Source: Streptococcus sp. (lineage in GTDB: Bacteria; Bacillota; Bacilli; Lactobacillales; Streptococcaceae). From it: 64,000 nt of DNA. Position 1 is the stretch's first letter. Each line of letters starts with the position of its first letter. The stretch is from contig JAUMZW010000006.1 of the NCBI GenBank assembly GCA_030527925.1, forward strand, positions 1-64,000, given 5' to 3'. The notes below the pieces were generated by a model. It was not told where the DNA came from and made no database searches. It saw only the letters and a list, made by a program, of their open reading frames with translations. A program made the translations under genes and the position numbers. Below are positions 1 to 9,575 of the stretch, in pieces.

Positions 1-186
1 TGAAAGATAGGAGGTCATAATCTCCTTTTTAAGCATTTCATTTTCTTTATCTCTCTGGCTTGGTTTGTGGCTTTTAGAGGCATATTAGCTAGATTTTGAA
101 ACGTGAAATAAGTGGCAGATGGTCTGAACTGAAAAGTGATATAAATGATGAAGCTTATCGTTTATTTTGAATATGGTAGAGTTCAT
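1..186 (-). pseudogene. IS3-family transposase orfB fragment (5' end only)
   Basis: From the ATG at 186 the minus strand reads through HFSVQTICHLFHVSKSS, then TAA at 85-87, then YASKSHKPSQRDKENEMLKK to the window edge. This matches the N-terminal part of IS3 orfB proteins, with the helix-turn-helix-like segment before the integrase core. A single substitution turned a tyrosine-type codon into a stop. The DDE core would lie outside the window. Confidence 0.6.
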
Positions 187-449
187 GATTTCTTCGCAAA
201 GATCGTTAAGACCTTTTTTAAGATTTCATTTTCCTCCCTCATTTTAGCCATTTCCTTACGGATTTGTCGAAGTTCATGAAGGGATATGTTCTCAGAATGA
301 GAGTTTCCAGACTTACTATAGAGTTGAATCCATTTATAGATTACTGACTTAGCAATACCGTACTCTTTAACAAGTTCTGCAACAGACTGACCTGATTTAT
401 GCAATTGAACGATAGTTTCTTTAAATTCTTGTGTCTATTGTTGTGACAT
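183..449 (-). pseudogene. IS3-family transposase orfA, nonsense at codon 5
   Basis: The reading frame from the ATG at 449 is M-S-Q-Q-stop, then continues open as TQEFKETIVQLHKSGQS to the end at 183. The protein is a typical IS3 orfA: an N-terminal helix-turn-helix (SVAELVKEYGIAKSVIYKW) followed by a C-terminal coiled coil (REENEILKKVLTIFAKKS) that in this family leads into the programmed frameshift to orfB. An ATG three codons before SGQS would give 73 residues but would drop the first helix. I call it inactive. Confidence 0.75.
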
Positions 450-559
450 TTAGACCTTTCCTTTGGTTAGATACTATTCTACCAAAACGTGTCCATGAAA
501 TCGTACTAACATCAGCCCTTATATGTTCCATTTAAAAAATATTTTAAAATTCCATCTCA

Positions 560-1546
560 TTAGCCCAAAGCCATGATAGAATCAATAATAACTTTTTTGG
601 TAAAATATCCATCTTTAATAAGTTGTGAAGTAAATTTTATATTATTTACCATTTGATTATATTGTTCATCGGTACAAGATTGAACTACTTGATTAGCTTC
701 CTCAAGACTTGATACGACAAAACCTAGACCTTTCTCTTTAATATATTCAATATTAGATAAAGTCTCAGGAACGATTACTGGAATACCTGCTGCTAAATAG
801 CAAGATAATTTATATGACAAATTCATTCCATAGTATTCTGGACATTCTCCAGTTTCCCAAACCAAACCAAAGCCACCTTTTGATAATTCAATCAAGAGTT
901 CTGATTTATGTCTCCAACCTTCATAAATATAATGATGCTCTTCTTCACTTTCATTTTTTGAAAATACATGAAGTGGTGTCTCAAAATTCCAATTATTTAT
1001 TTCTGGAAAACGAGTTGGATTACCTGGAAAATAGATTTTCTTCAAATGCTTTGGTTCGTATAGTTCAAGATTATGAGTGAAATCCCACATCTTTTGAATA
1101 ATGATATTCTTAACCTTCAAACCATTTTCAACTAAGAAATTTCTCATTTTTTCAGAAGGAACAATTACAACTTCTGCTTGATTATACATTTCAATATATG
1201 TTGGTAACAAAAATGCATTCTGAGCAAACATCATAGGTGGGATGTCATGTATAAACATGACTAATTTAGCTTGATAAGCTTTCAATCTAGCAATGAAAGC
1301 TGTATCCCACTCATTATCATTCCATGATGGACTTTGGAAAAAAACAACATCTCCAAATGTTAAACCTGCAATAATTCCATCAAAACGGGCACTTTTTGAT
1401 GGCCAAGGTTCATTTGAATGATCATAGAAAAAGATCGACAACTCATTAGCACCTAATCCTTTTGCTACCTCCATACTTGTATTTTGTGCCATTAAAACAA
1501 CACTTTCTCTTGCCATTCCATATAAATTTGTAAAATGTATTCTCAT
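560..1546 (-). CDS. gtf3: Gtf3-like glucosyltransferase of the SRR glycosylation cluster
   Basis: 328 residues. The N-terminal MRIHFTNLYGMA and the overall pattern (HDIPPM, YYGMNLSYKLSCYLAAGIPVI) match the Gtf3/Nss family of streptococcal adhesin-modifying transferases, which add a second sugar, usually glucose, to O-linked GlcNAc on serine-rich repeat proteins. The NLSYKLSCYLAAGIPV stretch near residue 245 is the nucleotide-sugar binding part of a GT-B-like fold. Its ATG overlaps the stop of the preceding GT-D gene by 4 bp, so the two are translationally coupled. It is the last gene of the operon, with the decayed IS next. Family assignment is firm; the exact sugar and linkage are inferred. 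Confidence 0.82.
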   Translation of the reverse strand: MRIHFTNLYGMARESVVLMAQNTSMEVAKGLGANELSIFFYDHSNEPWPSKSARFDGIIAGLTFGDVVFFQSPSWNDNEWDTAFIARLKAYQAKLVMFIHDIPPMMFAQNAFLLPTYIEMYNQAEVVIVPSEKMRNFLVENGLKVKNIIIQKMWDFTHNLELYEPKHLKKIYFPGNPTRFPEINNWNFETPLHVFSKNESEEEHHYIYEGWRHKSELLIELSKGGFGLVWETGECPEYYGMNLSYKLSCYLAAGIPVIVPETLSNIEYIKEKGLGFVVSSLEEANQVVQSCTDEQYNQMVNNIKFTSQLIKDGYFTKKVIIDSIMALG

Positions 1547-2370
1547 AATCCCTCACTTAAATTACTTAAAATTTGATTATTATATTTCTCATCTTCAATG
1601 AACGTAATATCTTGATCAAAATTGTGTTCTGCTGTATGCTTATGATTTAACTTAACCTTATGAGTTGCCCCCATCTTAAACCATTCGTACTCAGAATCGA
1701 TATGTCCAATATCTATAGCTTGAATTCCATCGCCGCTAAGGTCATTAGCTAATACTTTAGCAGTCGGTCCTAACATTAATAAAACAAGTTTCCCGTCAGC
1801 ATGCTTTTTTATTTCATCCTTAATGATATCAAACTTTGAAAAAGCATTCTTAGATGGACAAATTATCCTTGAAATTGATGAGGTATTATCAAACAAGTCG
1901 TTACCAACTCCAGATCTAGATGTCAAACCCTCTACTATGAGAATATCCCTGTCCTGCCATAAGTTTTTTAACTTTGAAAAATAACCTATGGATAATGACT
2001 TGTCAACTAAATCAATATAAGGTCTAGAAATAAACGTTGACCCATACCAATCTGCTGTACACAGAGTTTGATACAAATCTTTGTAGTGTGATAAATGCCC
2101 TCTCCAAAAACTCGCCGCAAATTCATTATAGCGTTCTAAATTTTCAAAAACATCTGATAAGCACACTACTAGATTAGGTGAACTTTGTTTAGATAAAATA
2201 TCTTTCAATGCTTGTGATAATCTCTCATCATAGTCTTGATATGGGATACCGTGTCCAGCCATAATATCCATCTCACCATCACCATATCGAACAACTGATG
2301 ATTGATGTTCTTGCACATAATCTAGTGTTTGATTAATATCTTTTACGATAATTTTTAATTCCTTAGACAT
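1543..2370 (-). CDS. GT-D type glycosyltransferase (DUF1792)
   Basis: 275 residues from the ATG at 2370; an AAAGGAA ribosome site lies 7 bases upstream, so the in-frame TTG two codons earlier is less likely. The motif VVRYGDGEMD (about residues 26-35) holds the DxE pair characteristic of the metal-dependent GT-D fold, first described for an enzyme glycosylating the streptococcal adhesin Fap1. In that pathway it extends the Glc-GlcNAc disaccharide laid down by GtfA/B and Gtf3. It lies between a GT2 gene and gtf3, which supports the same job. Donor and acceptor sugars cannot be read from sequence. Confidence 0.82.
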   Translation of the reverse strand: MSKELKIIVKDINQTLDYVQEHQSSVVRYGDGEMDIMAGHGIPYQDYDERLSQALKDILSKQSSPNLVVCLSDVFENLERYNEFAASFWRGHLSHYKDLYQTLCTADWYGSTFISRPYIDLVDKSLSIGYFSKLKNLWQDRDILIVEGLTSRSGVGNDLFDNTSSISRIICPSKNAFSKFDIIKDEIKKHADGKLVLLMLGPTAKVLANDLSGDGIQAIDIGHIDSEYEWFKMGATHKVKLNHKHTAEHNFDQDITFIEDEKYNNQILSNLSEGL

Positions 2371-2382
2371 TATCAATTTCCT

Positions 2383-3255
2383 TTATAATTTCCCATATCT
2401 TTCTAAAATAGCTAACTTCTGATTAATTTTTTTATATTCGTACATATCTCCACTAGCTAGTAAACTATCACGATGGCGTGTCAGCCTCCATTTATAAGCA
2501 TTCAATTCTTCAGTTATATCAAATCCCACAATACTTAATATCGTCAAACGCTCTTCAATACTCCTTAAAGGAAAAACATCCGAAAAATTAACTGTTTTTG
2601 TAATACTATCTGGTCTCTTACGATGGAAGTAAATTCCCGTATTCGTAAAGACAATCTTGTCAGCCATCATATAAACCTTCCAGGTTGTATAATCATCTTC
2701 GACTTTCTCATTCTCAGGATATAAAATATTATCAAACAAACTTGCTTTATATAATTTACCCCAAGGTACAGTAAAACACTGACTAAAATTATAGTATTGT
2801 TTTTCAAACCATTCTTCTGGCTTATAAACGGTTTGAAAATAAGTATTTTGACTTTCTCGTATCAAGAACACTGATCTCTCATCATCATATTCCGTAAAAT
2901 TAGCAATTGAAATATCACTATCCGTTTCTTTCAAAGCATTATAAAGAAACTCAATATGATTAAGCTCCAACCAATCATCATTATCCACAAATAGAATATA
3001 GTCTCCCGTAACATAAGATAAGGCAGTATTTCTTGTAGCTCCAACGCCACTTCCACCCATCTTTTTATGAATAAGGCATATTCGAGAGTCCTTTGAAGCA
3101 TACGATTCACAAATTTGTGCTGAACCATCAGTCGAACCATCATTAACCAATATAATTTCTAAGTTTGTATATGTTTGGTTAATAATGCTATCTAGACATT
3201 GCTCTAAATATTTTTCTGAATTAAAAATTGGTACGATAACTGTTACTTTTTCCAT
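2383..3255 (-). CDS. Family 2 glycosyltransferase of the SRR glycosylation cluster
   Basis: 290 residues from the ATG at 3255, chosen because GAGGA ends 5 bases upstream; an ATG 15 bases earlier would place that ribosome site inside the gene. A GT-A domain covers about residues 4-110, with VNDGSTD at 37-43 (UDP-sugar binding) and the DxD-like DNDD at 91-94 (metal binding). The C-terminal half has aromatic WGKLYKASLF and VEDDYTTW motifs typical of bacterial GT2 adhesin and polysaccharide transferases. No signal or membrane segment is seen, so it is cytosolic. Likely role: adding an outer sugar to the adhesin glycan. A capsule-type enzyme is possible but less likely by context. Confidence 0.78.
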   Translation of the reverse strand: MEKVTVIVPIFNSEKYLEQCLDSIINQTYTNLEIILVNDGSTDGSAQICESYASKDSRICLIHKKMGGSGVGATRNTALSYVTGDYILFVDNDDWLELNHIEFLYNALKETDSDISIANFTEYDDERSVFLIRESQNTYFQTVYKPEEWFEKQYYNFSQCFTVPWGKLYKASLFDNILYPENEKVEDDYTTWKVYMMADKIVFTNTGIYFHRKRPDSITKTVNFSDVFPLRSIEERLTILSIVGFDITEELNAYKWRLTRHRDSLLASGDMYEYKKINQKLAILERYGKL

Positions 3256-3456
3256 TAATTTCCTCTTCATTATTTCTTATAATGACACCGTATTAGTTAC
3301 AATACCCTTTAAATAATCTATATGTAACATTAATAAAAAGGGCTTTATAATATAATTTTAAATTATGATTTTTTTGAAAGAGATATTTAATAATCTTAAG
3401 CATAAATCAAGAAATGATTAATTTCAAATTCTAAAACTATGTTTTCAAAAAATATT

Positions 3457-3684
3457 TTAAAATGAAAAATCATATATCATGTAGATAAAGATCAGTACAA
3501 AAAAACATATTGATGTCACTAATGTTAAAATTTTAACTAGTGTGTTAGAACGCCAATAACTCGGTTTACCAATGTTACTTGTTGCGTCATTTGATAATGT
3601 TTGTGTTTGTCTTGGCTGAATTATAACCAAAATAATTAAAGCTAATGAAATAACAAATGTTGAAATAATAAATAATAACTCCAT
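3457..3684 (-). CDS. asp5: Accessory Sec component Asp5 (SecG-like)
   Basis: 75 residues with two hydrophobic segments (about 3-22 and 49-70) separated by a polar loop, QPRQTQTLSNDATSNIGKPS, the layout of SecG. In SecA2/SecY2 systems a SecG-like Asp5 and SecE-like Asp4 complete the dedicated membrane channel. It follows asp4 by 6 bp in the same operon. Identification rests on position, size, topology and the SecG-like loop. The next gene starts about 200 bp downstream. Confidence 0.78.
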   Translation of the reverse strand: MELLFIISTFVISLALIILVIIQPRQTQTLSNDATSNIGKPSYWRSNTLVKILTLVTSICFFVLIFIYMIYDFSF

Positions 3685-3690
3685 ATAACC

Positions 3691-3879
3691 TCACTTAAGA
3701 ATATTGAATAGAGTGAATAATAGACCAACTAAAATTACTATTCCTAGTGCAACACTAAAATATGTGTTAACTTTTTGACCTACTGTAACTTCCTCTTCCT
3801 CTTGGGGAAGTCTCTTTAATTCATCTAATTTACCTTCAATATTTTGATAAAAAATATCTTTATTATCATCTTTTGCCAT
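3691..3879 (-). CDS. asp4: Accessory Sec component Asp4 (SecE-like)
   Basis: 62 residues: an acidic amphipathic N-terminal half (NIEGKLDELKRLPQEEEE) and one C-terminal membrane helix (about residues 40-60, FSVALGIVILVGLLFTLF). This is the single-span SecE-like plan of Asp4, which clamps the SecY2 channel. Its ATG overlaps the gtfB stop by 1 base. A protein this short diverges fast, so naming depends mainly on its place between gtfB and the SecG-like asp5. Confidence 0.78.
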   Translation of the reverse strand: MAKDDNKDIFYQNIEGKLDELKRLPQEEEEVTVGQKVNTYFSVALGIVILVGLLFTLFNILK

Positions 3880-5222
3880 TAGAGTTCTCCTAAAGTTTGT
3901 TCAAAAATGAATCTAAATTCTTCAACTGATAATGAATTTCCTTGTCGTTGTTGTTTTATTAAATAATTTTCTAACAATTCTTTATTTAATAAAATATCTT
4001 GGATTGTTGAAATCATTTGCATTACATCATCTTTATCAAAAATTAAATCTTTTGCTATATACCTATCATTATGAATAGTTTGTGAAAAACCTAAAACCAA
4101 CATATTATTCTCAAACGCTCTTCTAGTCGAAGACATTACCTCTGTATAATAATTGATATCCAACAAAATATCAGATGTTTCAAAGATATAATCAATTCTC
4201 TCTTTATCAATATTTTGGTATAAAACAATATTAGGGTATTTTACCATAGACATCAATTTGGGTGACATTTCTGTCCTAGCTGCGACTCTAAATGTTACTT
4301 CTGGTAAATTTTGCACCAAAGTTTCTAGATGTTCTATTTGATCTGAGTTTGTAAAAATAAATGCATCTTTACGTGAATTATTAGAACGTTTAAAATCATA
4401 AACATAACCTAGGCTAACTATCTTATCTTTTTGATGATCTGGTAGTAAAGATTTAATCTTCTCATATGTATCTTTATTTGGAACTACAATTTTTTTAGTT
4501 CTATGATTTTCATTATTTAAAATCAAAGCCATATTACCTGGAATTTCATCACCTATTGGTTCTTGCCAGAATAGTAAGTCTTTTCCAGGTTCAGTTGAAT
4601 AATGAGAAACTAAAAAAGAGTTTGCTAATGTATTGTAGAAAATCGTTGATTTATCAAATTCCAAATATCTTAAAAAGAAATTCACAAATTCGACTCTGTT
4701 GTGAAAAATAAACATTGGTTCATTTTCTAATGTTAAAATTAAATCACCAGTGACATGATTCTCAACAAGCTTCTCGTCTTTATTATTATCAAAGTAAGTT
4801 GAGATTAGATACTTGCCCTCTTTATCAACTGTTGTTTTAGCGAAAACATTACCATATTTATCATAATGATCAATTTGATAAATATTACTATCATCATCTA
4901 ACCACTCTACAGATTCTACAATACGATTGTTCGTTGCTTTACTATAATTAATACGCGCTTGAACTTTTTCATAATTCTTAATTGTTGCTGAACTTCCATC
5001 ACCTAAAATTTCCCAAAAGTCAGGAACCTTGACTTCATTAAAGAAACATCCCCGCTCAACATCTTTTTTATTATTAAGAAAATACATATAAGGAGAGATA
5101 ACATCATCAGGTAAAAAACCATTGGGTTCAATTACAATAGTGGGATGTTGAAAGCCTGATTTTTTAAGTGACTCATGTAAATCACGTGTCTCTTTTGAAT
5201 AATTATCAAATAAATTAATCAT
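3879..5222 (-). CDS. gtfB: Adhesin O-GlcNAc transferase, accessory subunit GtfB
   Basis: 447 residues, the usual GtfB size. GtfB forms a complex with GtfA that transfers GlcNAc to serine and threonine of the serine-rich repeat adhesin in the cytosol; GtfB binds substrate and stabilises GtfA. Marks of the family are the N-terminal IVIEPNGFLPDDVISPYMYF stretch, the central HNRVEFVNFFLRYLEF segment and the C-terminal Rossmann half. It overlaps the 3' end of gtfA by 8 bp, consistent with equal synthesis of the two subunits. No defect is visible. Confidence 0.88.
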   Translation of the reverse strand: MINLFDNYSKETRDLHESLKKSGFQHPTIVIEPNGFLPDDVISPYMYFLNNKKDVERGCFFNEVKVPDFWEILGDGSSATIKNYEKVQARINYSKATNNRIVESVEWLDDDSNIYQIDHYDKYGNVFAKTTVDKEGKYLISTYFDNNKDEKLVENHVTGDLILTLENEPMFIFHNRVEFVNFFLRYLEFDKSTIFYNTLANSFLVSHYSTEPGKDLLFWQEPIGDEIPGNMALILNNENHRTKKIVVPNKDTYEKIKSLLPDHQKDKIVSLGYVYDFKRSNNSRKDAFIFTNSDQIEHLETLVQNLPEVTFRVAARTEMSPKLMSMVKYPNIVLYQNIDKERIDYIFETSDILLDINYYTEVMSSTRRAFENNMLVLGFSQTIHNDRYIAKDLIFDKDDVMQMISTIQDILLNKELLENYLIKQQRQGNSLSVEEFRFIFEQTLGEL

Positions 5223-6723
5223 TTACTACCTCTTCTATTAAGTTTGACCAAGCCAATTCAACTTGACGAGTCAAGAATTTCTCGGCAGTTTTATATGAAA
5301 CATTTTGCATCTGTTCTAACTGATGATTTTGATATACACTAACTATCTTTTCAGCAAATTCATTTGCAATTTGATCAATAACTTGACGAGAAGGTTTCTG
5401 AATTAAATATCCATTTTCTCCATCTTTAACAAAAGTCTGATTACCATATGGTACATCAAAGCCAATAATCGGTAAACCTGAACCTATTGCTTCCATAAGT
5501 GTCAAACCAAATCCTTCACTTGTAGAAGCTGATAAATAAATACCATACTCAGAATAAATATTCGTCAAATCTTTATGACCTTTTAATTTTATGTAATCAT
5601 GAGCTCGTTTTTCATCCAATATTTTAGTAATCTTAGCTCGTTCCCCACCTTCACCATAAATATCAAATACCAACTCTGGAATCAGCTCCTTAGCTTTAAT
5701 TACACCTTCTACTAGCCAATCAATATGTTTTTCTGCAGCAAGCCTTGAAGCTGTAATCATAGCAAATGAATTACGATTCGTTTCAGGGTAAATTAACTTA
5801 TCTAAACTACCTACTGGGATTGTAAATATCTTAGGATTATGATTCGTATATTTTCTAAACTGTTCACTTAAAACTTCATTTTGACGATCAGTTGCCACAA
5901 TAAAGAAATCTACCTTATCTGCATTCGAAAACTGATAATCATAATAATTATTCCACAGAATGTAATTATCATCGGTTACATTTTCACTGAAATGTTCTGC
6001 ATGAACCACCACACCTAAGTGTGCTCGTTGAGACTCTTTAAACACAGCTTGCCCAATTCCAGTTTCTCTATCTAAAATAACTAAATCAGATTTTGAAAGA
6101 TTTAGTGATTGCATAAAGTATTCTGTTAGAGCTTGTTTGCCATAGATAATTCTATCCGAGAAACGATAAATTTCTCGTCCATTATCCATTAGCATATCAT
6201 AAGCCAATGAACCATCTTCGTTATAAAAACGACGTTGAAATAGTGATGCTTGATTATCCTTTGGAACAAAATATTCTGTGCAATATTTTGTATACGAAAA
6301 ATAATCTTTACGAATTAAGATACCTCTTGACACATACTCAACATACTCAACATATGAACTATCTTCATCTCTCAAATAACATGTGATAAATTTCTCTTCA
6401 TCATCATAAAAGAAACGATATATTTTCCCATCTTTTTCTCTTCTATTTGGTTCCCCATGTACAGATGCTAAAACTTGCTCAAGTGTGTATGTAGTTGGTG
6501 CAATCTTAATATCTGTAAAATGTGTATATAACCAAATAATTTCTTCATCTTTAAAACCAATATTCTCTGTAAGATGAGCAATATTATCAGCTAAAATCAT
6601 ATCTAGAAAAACAAACTTAATCGGTTGATTAATATTTCGCAATAAAGAAGCTCGATAAGCCTGTGCATATTCAACACCACTACTTGCCCAGCCAATTCCT
6701 AAATTTATGTTATAAATTGTCAT
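5215..6723 (-). CDS. gtfA: Adhesin O-GlcNAc transferase, catalytic subunit GtfA
   Basis: 502 residues, the usual length. A GT-B, family 4 glycosyltransferase that adds the first GlcNAc to the serine-rich repeats of the exported adhesin. The N-terminal GIGWASSGVEYAQAYR holds the acceptor-side glycine loop; FYDDEEKF and neighbours form the beta-meander insertion specific to this family; HAEHF is at 241-245; and EGFGLTLME at 403-411 is the EX7E retaining-transferase motif. It sits 14 bp after secA2 and overlaps gtfB by 8 bp. No lesion is visible, so the glycosylation core is probably functional. Confidence 0.92.
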   Translation of the reverse strand: MTIYNINLGIGWASSGVEYAQAYRASLLRNINQPIKFVFLDMILADNIAHLTENIGFKDEEIIWLYTHFTDIKIAPTTYTLEQVLASVHGEPNRREKDGKIYRFFYDDEEKFITCYLRDEDSSYVEYVEYVSRGILIRKDYFSYTKYCTEYFVPKDNQASLFQRRFYNEDGSLAYDMLMDNGREIYRFSDRIIYGKQALTEYFMQSLNLSKSDLVILDRETGIGQAVFKESQRAHLGVVVHAEHFSENVTDDNYILWNNYYDYQFSNADKVDFFIVATDRQNEVLSEQFRKYTNHNPKIFTIPVGSLDKLIYPETNRNSFAMITASRLAAEKHIDWLVEGVIKAKELIPELVFDIYGEGGERAKITKILDEKRAHDYIKLKGHKDLTNIYSEYGIYLSASTSEGFGLTLMEAIGSGLPIIGFDVPYGNQTFVKDGENGYLIQKPSRQVIDQIANEFAEKIVSVYQNHQLEQMQNVSYKTAEKFLTRQVELAWSNLIEEVVND

Positions 6724-6736
6724 TTTATTTATCTCA

Positions 6737-9115
6737 TTATGGGAAGTGCATAATGATTTCTCCTTTTTTATTAACTTCTACTGAACTCAGTAATAAATTT
6801 CTCGCAACTTGAGCTTTTGTGCGTTCTTTCATGCGTTCAAACGACGCATAAGCTTCTTGATAGTACTCTACAACTGGATTTTTTTGACTTGCATATTGAC
6901 CATGTAATGCCATACGTAGTTGCTGTAAATAGTCAACTTGTTCGATCCAATTTTCATCAATGGCTTTTAGAATTGCAACTCGTTGAAATTGAGAGAAAAG
7001 TTGTTCTGTTACCAGAATCTTTTCCTTACGTTTCAATTCTTCATCAACCAAACTCCATAAGAATTTTTCTACTTTTTTTGGAGATGTTACATCAAAATTT
7101 GTATGGATCTCATCAACATGGTAACTAAAATTATCTAAAATAAATCGATACAATTCTGTCTGAGTATTATACTCTCCAGATTTTATTACATTTTCGATAA
7201 CATCTCCAATAATATTATGAATATCTGTGTCTAATAAACCATCTTTCTTAATTAAAGCATCACGTTTCTTATAAACTAAATCTCTTTGGATATTCATGCT
7301 TTGTGCAAATTCTAGCGTCATTCTACGGGATTGCATACTTGAACTCTCACTAGAATTTTGGGCTAAATCAATTACTTTTTTAAATTTTCTACCTGTTAAT
7401 TCTTGTGGATTTTGATATGTATAATCTACCGAATATTCTTCGTAATATTTTTTAACCCATTCAGGTCCATGATTTTTAAGAACATCATCTTCTAAAGAAA
7501 CAAAGAATTTACTTATCCCTGGGTCACCTTGTCTTCCAGCACGACCTCGAATTTGTAAATCAATTCGTTTATTGCTCATTCGTTCAGTTCCAACTATAAC
7601 TAACCCACCTAGTTCAGCTACACCTGGACCTAATTTTATATCGGTACCACGCCCTGCCATAGAAGTCGCAACAATTACTGATCCCTTTTGACCTGATTCA
7701 GAAATCATCTGCGCCTCACGAGCAGCGTTATTTGCATTAAGTACATTATGTGCTATACCTTCACGTAGCAAAAGTGACGAATAAATATTCGACATATCTA
7801 CAGAACCTGTAAATATAAGTATTGGATTTCCCTTCGCATGGTATTTTTTGACGTATTCTAATGAAGCTGCTATCTTTTCAGGTATCGTTTTATAAATTTG
7901 GTCCGGTAAATCTTTTCTAATCTTCTTTTTATTTGTCGGAATCCTGATAACATTCATATCATATGTTTCCAAAAATTCAACTTCAGCAACTTTAGCCGTA
8001 CCTGTCATCCCACCAATTTTTTTAAACATTTTAAAAAGATTTTGATAAGTTATTGAGGCCATAGCTCTAGTTTCATCAGTTAAATCTGTATGTTCTTTAG
8101 CTTCAATTGCTTGGTGTTGCCCCCCTTGAAGACGAGTCATTTCCATAAGACGACCTGTTGATTTATCAAGTAAAACAACTTCAGATTTCCCATCATCATT
8201 AACACGAACGATATAGTCTAAATCTTTAATATAATTTTTATGAGCACGCAAAGCAAGATTAATATGCCTTACAATTTCCTTATTTTCTTTCCCATAAAGA
8301 TTATTTAAACCAAAGAAACGTTCCGCTTCCTTTTCTCCTTTAAATGTTAACCAAACTTGATTTTTTTCAGACTTATACTTATAGTCCTCATCCTCTATTA
8401 AAGTTTTTATAAAAGTATCAATTAAACCATATAGATTTGACTGAACACGAGGAGCTCCTGAAATAATCAAAGGAGTCTGAGCTACATCTAATAAAATAGC
8501 ATCAATTTCATCAATAATTACAAAATTAAATGTTCTTAAAAATTGATTTTTCACTGAATCTGACAGATTTTCACCTAAATAATCAAAACCTAATATCGCA
8601 TTAGTTGTATAGACAATATCACTAGCATAAATTAATTTTTTTTCTTGTGGTGTCAAATCTTCTTCTGACGGTGCTGTTATCGGAACACCAATAGTCAAGC
8701 CTAGAAATGTATAGACCTGTCCCATTTCCTCAGCATCACGCTTTGCCAAATATTCATTAGTTGTTACAAGAATTACTCCATCTCCAGTTAAGGCATTAAG
8801 ATATACAGGCATTGTTGCCATCAAAGTTTTTCCTTCACCTGTGTTCATTTCAGCAACATTACCTTGATGGATAACAATCCCACCCATAACTTGTACATCA
8901 TAAGGAAACATTCCCAATACTCGTTTATCCGCTTCTCTAACAACCGCAAATGCCTCTGGTAGTAACGAATCTAAACTCTCACCTTTTGCTAAGCGTTCTC
9001 TAAATTCTTGTGTTTTTGCTTGTAAGTCTTCGTCCGACAAACTTGCCATTCTTTTTTTCCAAGCATTAACTTTTTTTACCTGAGAACGTAACTTCTTAAC
9101 TTTAAAATAATCCAA
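6737..9115 (-). CDS. secA2: Accessory preprotein translocase ATPase SecA2, TTG start
   Basis: 792 residues from a TTG at 9115. GGAG at 9126-9123 lies 7 bases upstream and the protein then begins (M)[12 protein letters not shown], directly after the asp3 stop (9119-9117). An ATG at 9163 would extend back into asp3 with no ribosome site. Walker A GEGKT is at about 93-97 and the Walker B DEID at 202-205; the motif VI region [10 protein letters not shown] is intact. It ends IIMHFP, without the C-terminal zinc-binding tail of SecA1, as expected for SecA2. It powers export of the glycosylated adhesin through SecY2. Confidence 0.93.
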   Translation of the reverse strand: MDYFKVKKLRSQVKKVNAWKKRMASLSDEDLQAKTQEFRERLAKGESLDSLLPEAFAVVREADKRVLGMFPYDVQVMGGIVIHQGNVAEMNTGEGKTLMATMPVYLNALTGDGVILVTTNEYLAKRDAEEMGQVYTFLGLTIGVPITAPSEEDLTPQEKKLIYASDIVYTTNAILGFDYLGENLSDSVKNQFLRTFNFVIIDEIDAILLDVAQTPLIISGAPRVQSNLYGLIDTFIKTLIEDEDYKYKSEKNQVWLTFKGEKEAERFFGLNNLYGKENKEIVRHINLALRAHKNYIKDLDYIVRVNDDGKSEVVLLDKSTGRLMEMTRLQGGQHQAIEAKEHTDLTDETRAMASITYQNLFKMFKKIGGMTGTAKVAEVEFLETYDMNVIRIPTNKKKIRKDLPDQIYKTIPEKIAASLEYVKKYHAKGNPILIFTGSVDMSNIYSSLLLREGIAHNVLNANNAAREAQMISESGQKGSVIVATSMAGRGTDIKLGPGVAELGGLVIVGTERMSNKRIDLQIRGRAGRQGDPGISKFFVSLEDDVLKNHGPEWVKKYYEEYSVDYTYQNPQELTGRKFKKVIDLAQNSSESSSMQSRRMTLEFAQSMNIQRDLVYKKRDALIKKDGLLDTDIHNIIGDVIENVIKSGEYNTQTELYRFILDNFSYHVDEIHTNFDVTSPKKVEKFLWSLVDEELKRKEKILVTEQLFSQFQRVAILKAIDENWIEQVDYLQQLRMALHGQYASQKNPVVEYYQEAYASFERMKERTKAQVARNLLLSSVEVNKKGEIIMHFP

Positions 9116-9116
9116 T

Positions 9117-9575
9117 CTAATTCTCCAATTTACTATTATTCTCATCGATTTCAATAAAATCAAATCGGAATTCTTCTAGACCAGCACTCATTATACGAAC
9201 ATTATAAAAATAAGCATCCTTAGGATAAACAAAAACAACTTCATTTTCTTTTGTTATTTTATTACCAATAACTTCTCCAAAGCGATTCTTAAAGACAATC
9301 TCAATAAAAACTGTTTTTTCAGGAATTACATTTATCCGAGTTTTTAATAAATATTCTACATTCCTTTTCAAAAGTGGAAGTTCCGGTGCCCTTCTTGAAC
9401 CTTGAAAATTATAACTAGATGACCATTCCTTAATAACTTGAGATGAAGGAATCATCATATTTTTAAAAACAACTGATTTATCCTTATTGCCTCGTACGGT
9501 TGTTCCAAAAAGATAACTAGTGATAGATACAGATCCCCAATAAATCTTGTTATCTTTATCTTCTTTGATTCTCAT
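9117..9575 (-). CDS. asp3: Accessory Sec system protein Asp3
   Basis: 152 residues. Asp3 is a small beta-rich cytosolic protein that binds Asp1, Asp2 and SecA2 and the unfolded adhesin, delivering it to the channel. The N-terminal [19 protein letters not shown] and the central W-S-S-S-Y-N-F-Q-G segment are typical of the family. The ATG overlaps the asp2 stop by 4 bp, and its 3' end carries the GGAG used by secA2, so asp2, asp3 and secA2 are tightly coupled. No signal peptide is seen. Confidence 0.9.
   Translation of the reverse strand: MRIKEDKDNKIYWGSVSITSYLFGTTVRGNKDKSVVFKNMMIPSSQVIKEWSSSYNFQGSRRAPELPLLKRNVEYLLKTRINVIPEKTVFIEIVFKNRFGEVIGNKITKENEVVFVYPKDAYFYNVRIMSAGLEEFRFDFIEIDENNSKLEN

Larger units (their letters stand above)
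1..513 (-). mobile_element. Degenerate IS3-family insertion sequence, cut by the window edge
   Basis: Minus-strand remnant with an orfA-like gene (183-449) and the beginning of orfB (from about 186 down to base 1) in an overlapping frame, the usual IS3 arrangement. Both frames carry nonsense codons: TAG at 435-437 in orfA and TAA at 85-87 in orfB. The outer end may lie near 497-513, where the minus strand reads TTTCATGGACACG; the other end is outside the window, so the inverted repeat cannot be confirmed. It lies just downstream of the glycosyltransferase end of the accessory Sec operon. Confidence 0.75.

Noticed and set aside
814-1080. Plus-strand open frame of 88 codons inside gtf3
   Set aside because: It mirrors the opposite strand of a recognised gene, has no ribosome site and no family pattern.
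3271-3456. Second promoter before the GT2 gene
   Set aside because: TTGTAA and TATAAG occur but are 15 bases apart, and a GTTACA/TGTAAC repeat is weak; not enough to call.
6817-7128. Plus-strand open frame of 103 codons opposite secA2
   Set aside because: Shadow of secA2; no start signal or recognisable domain.
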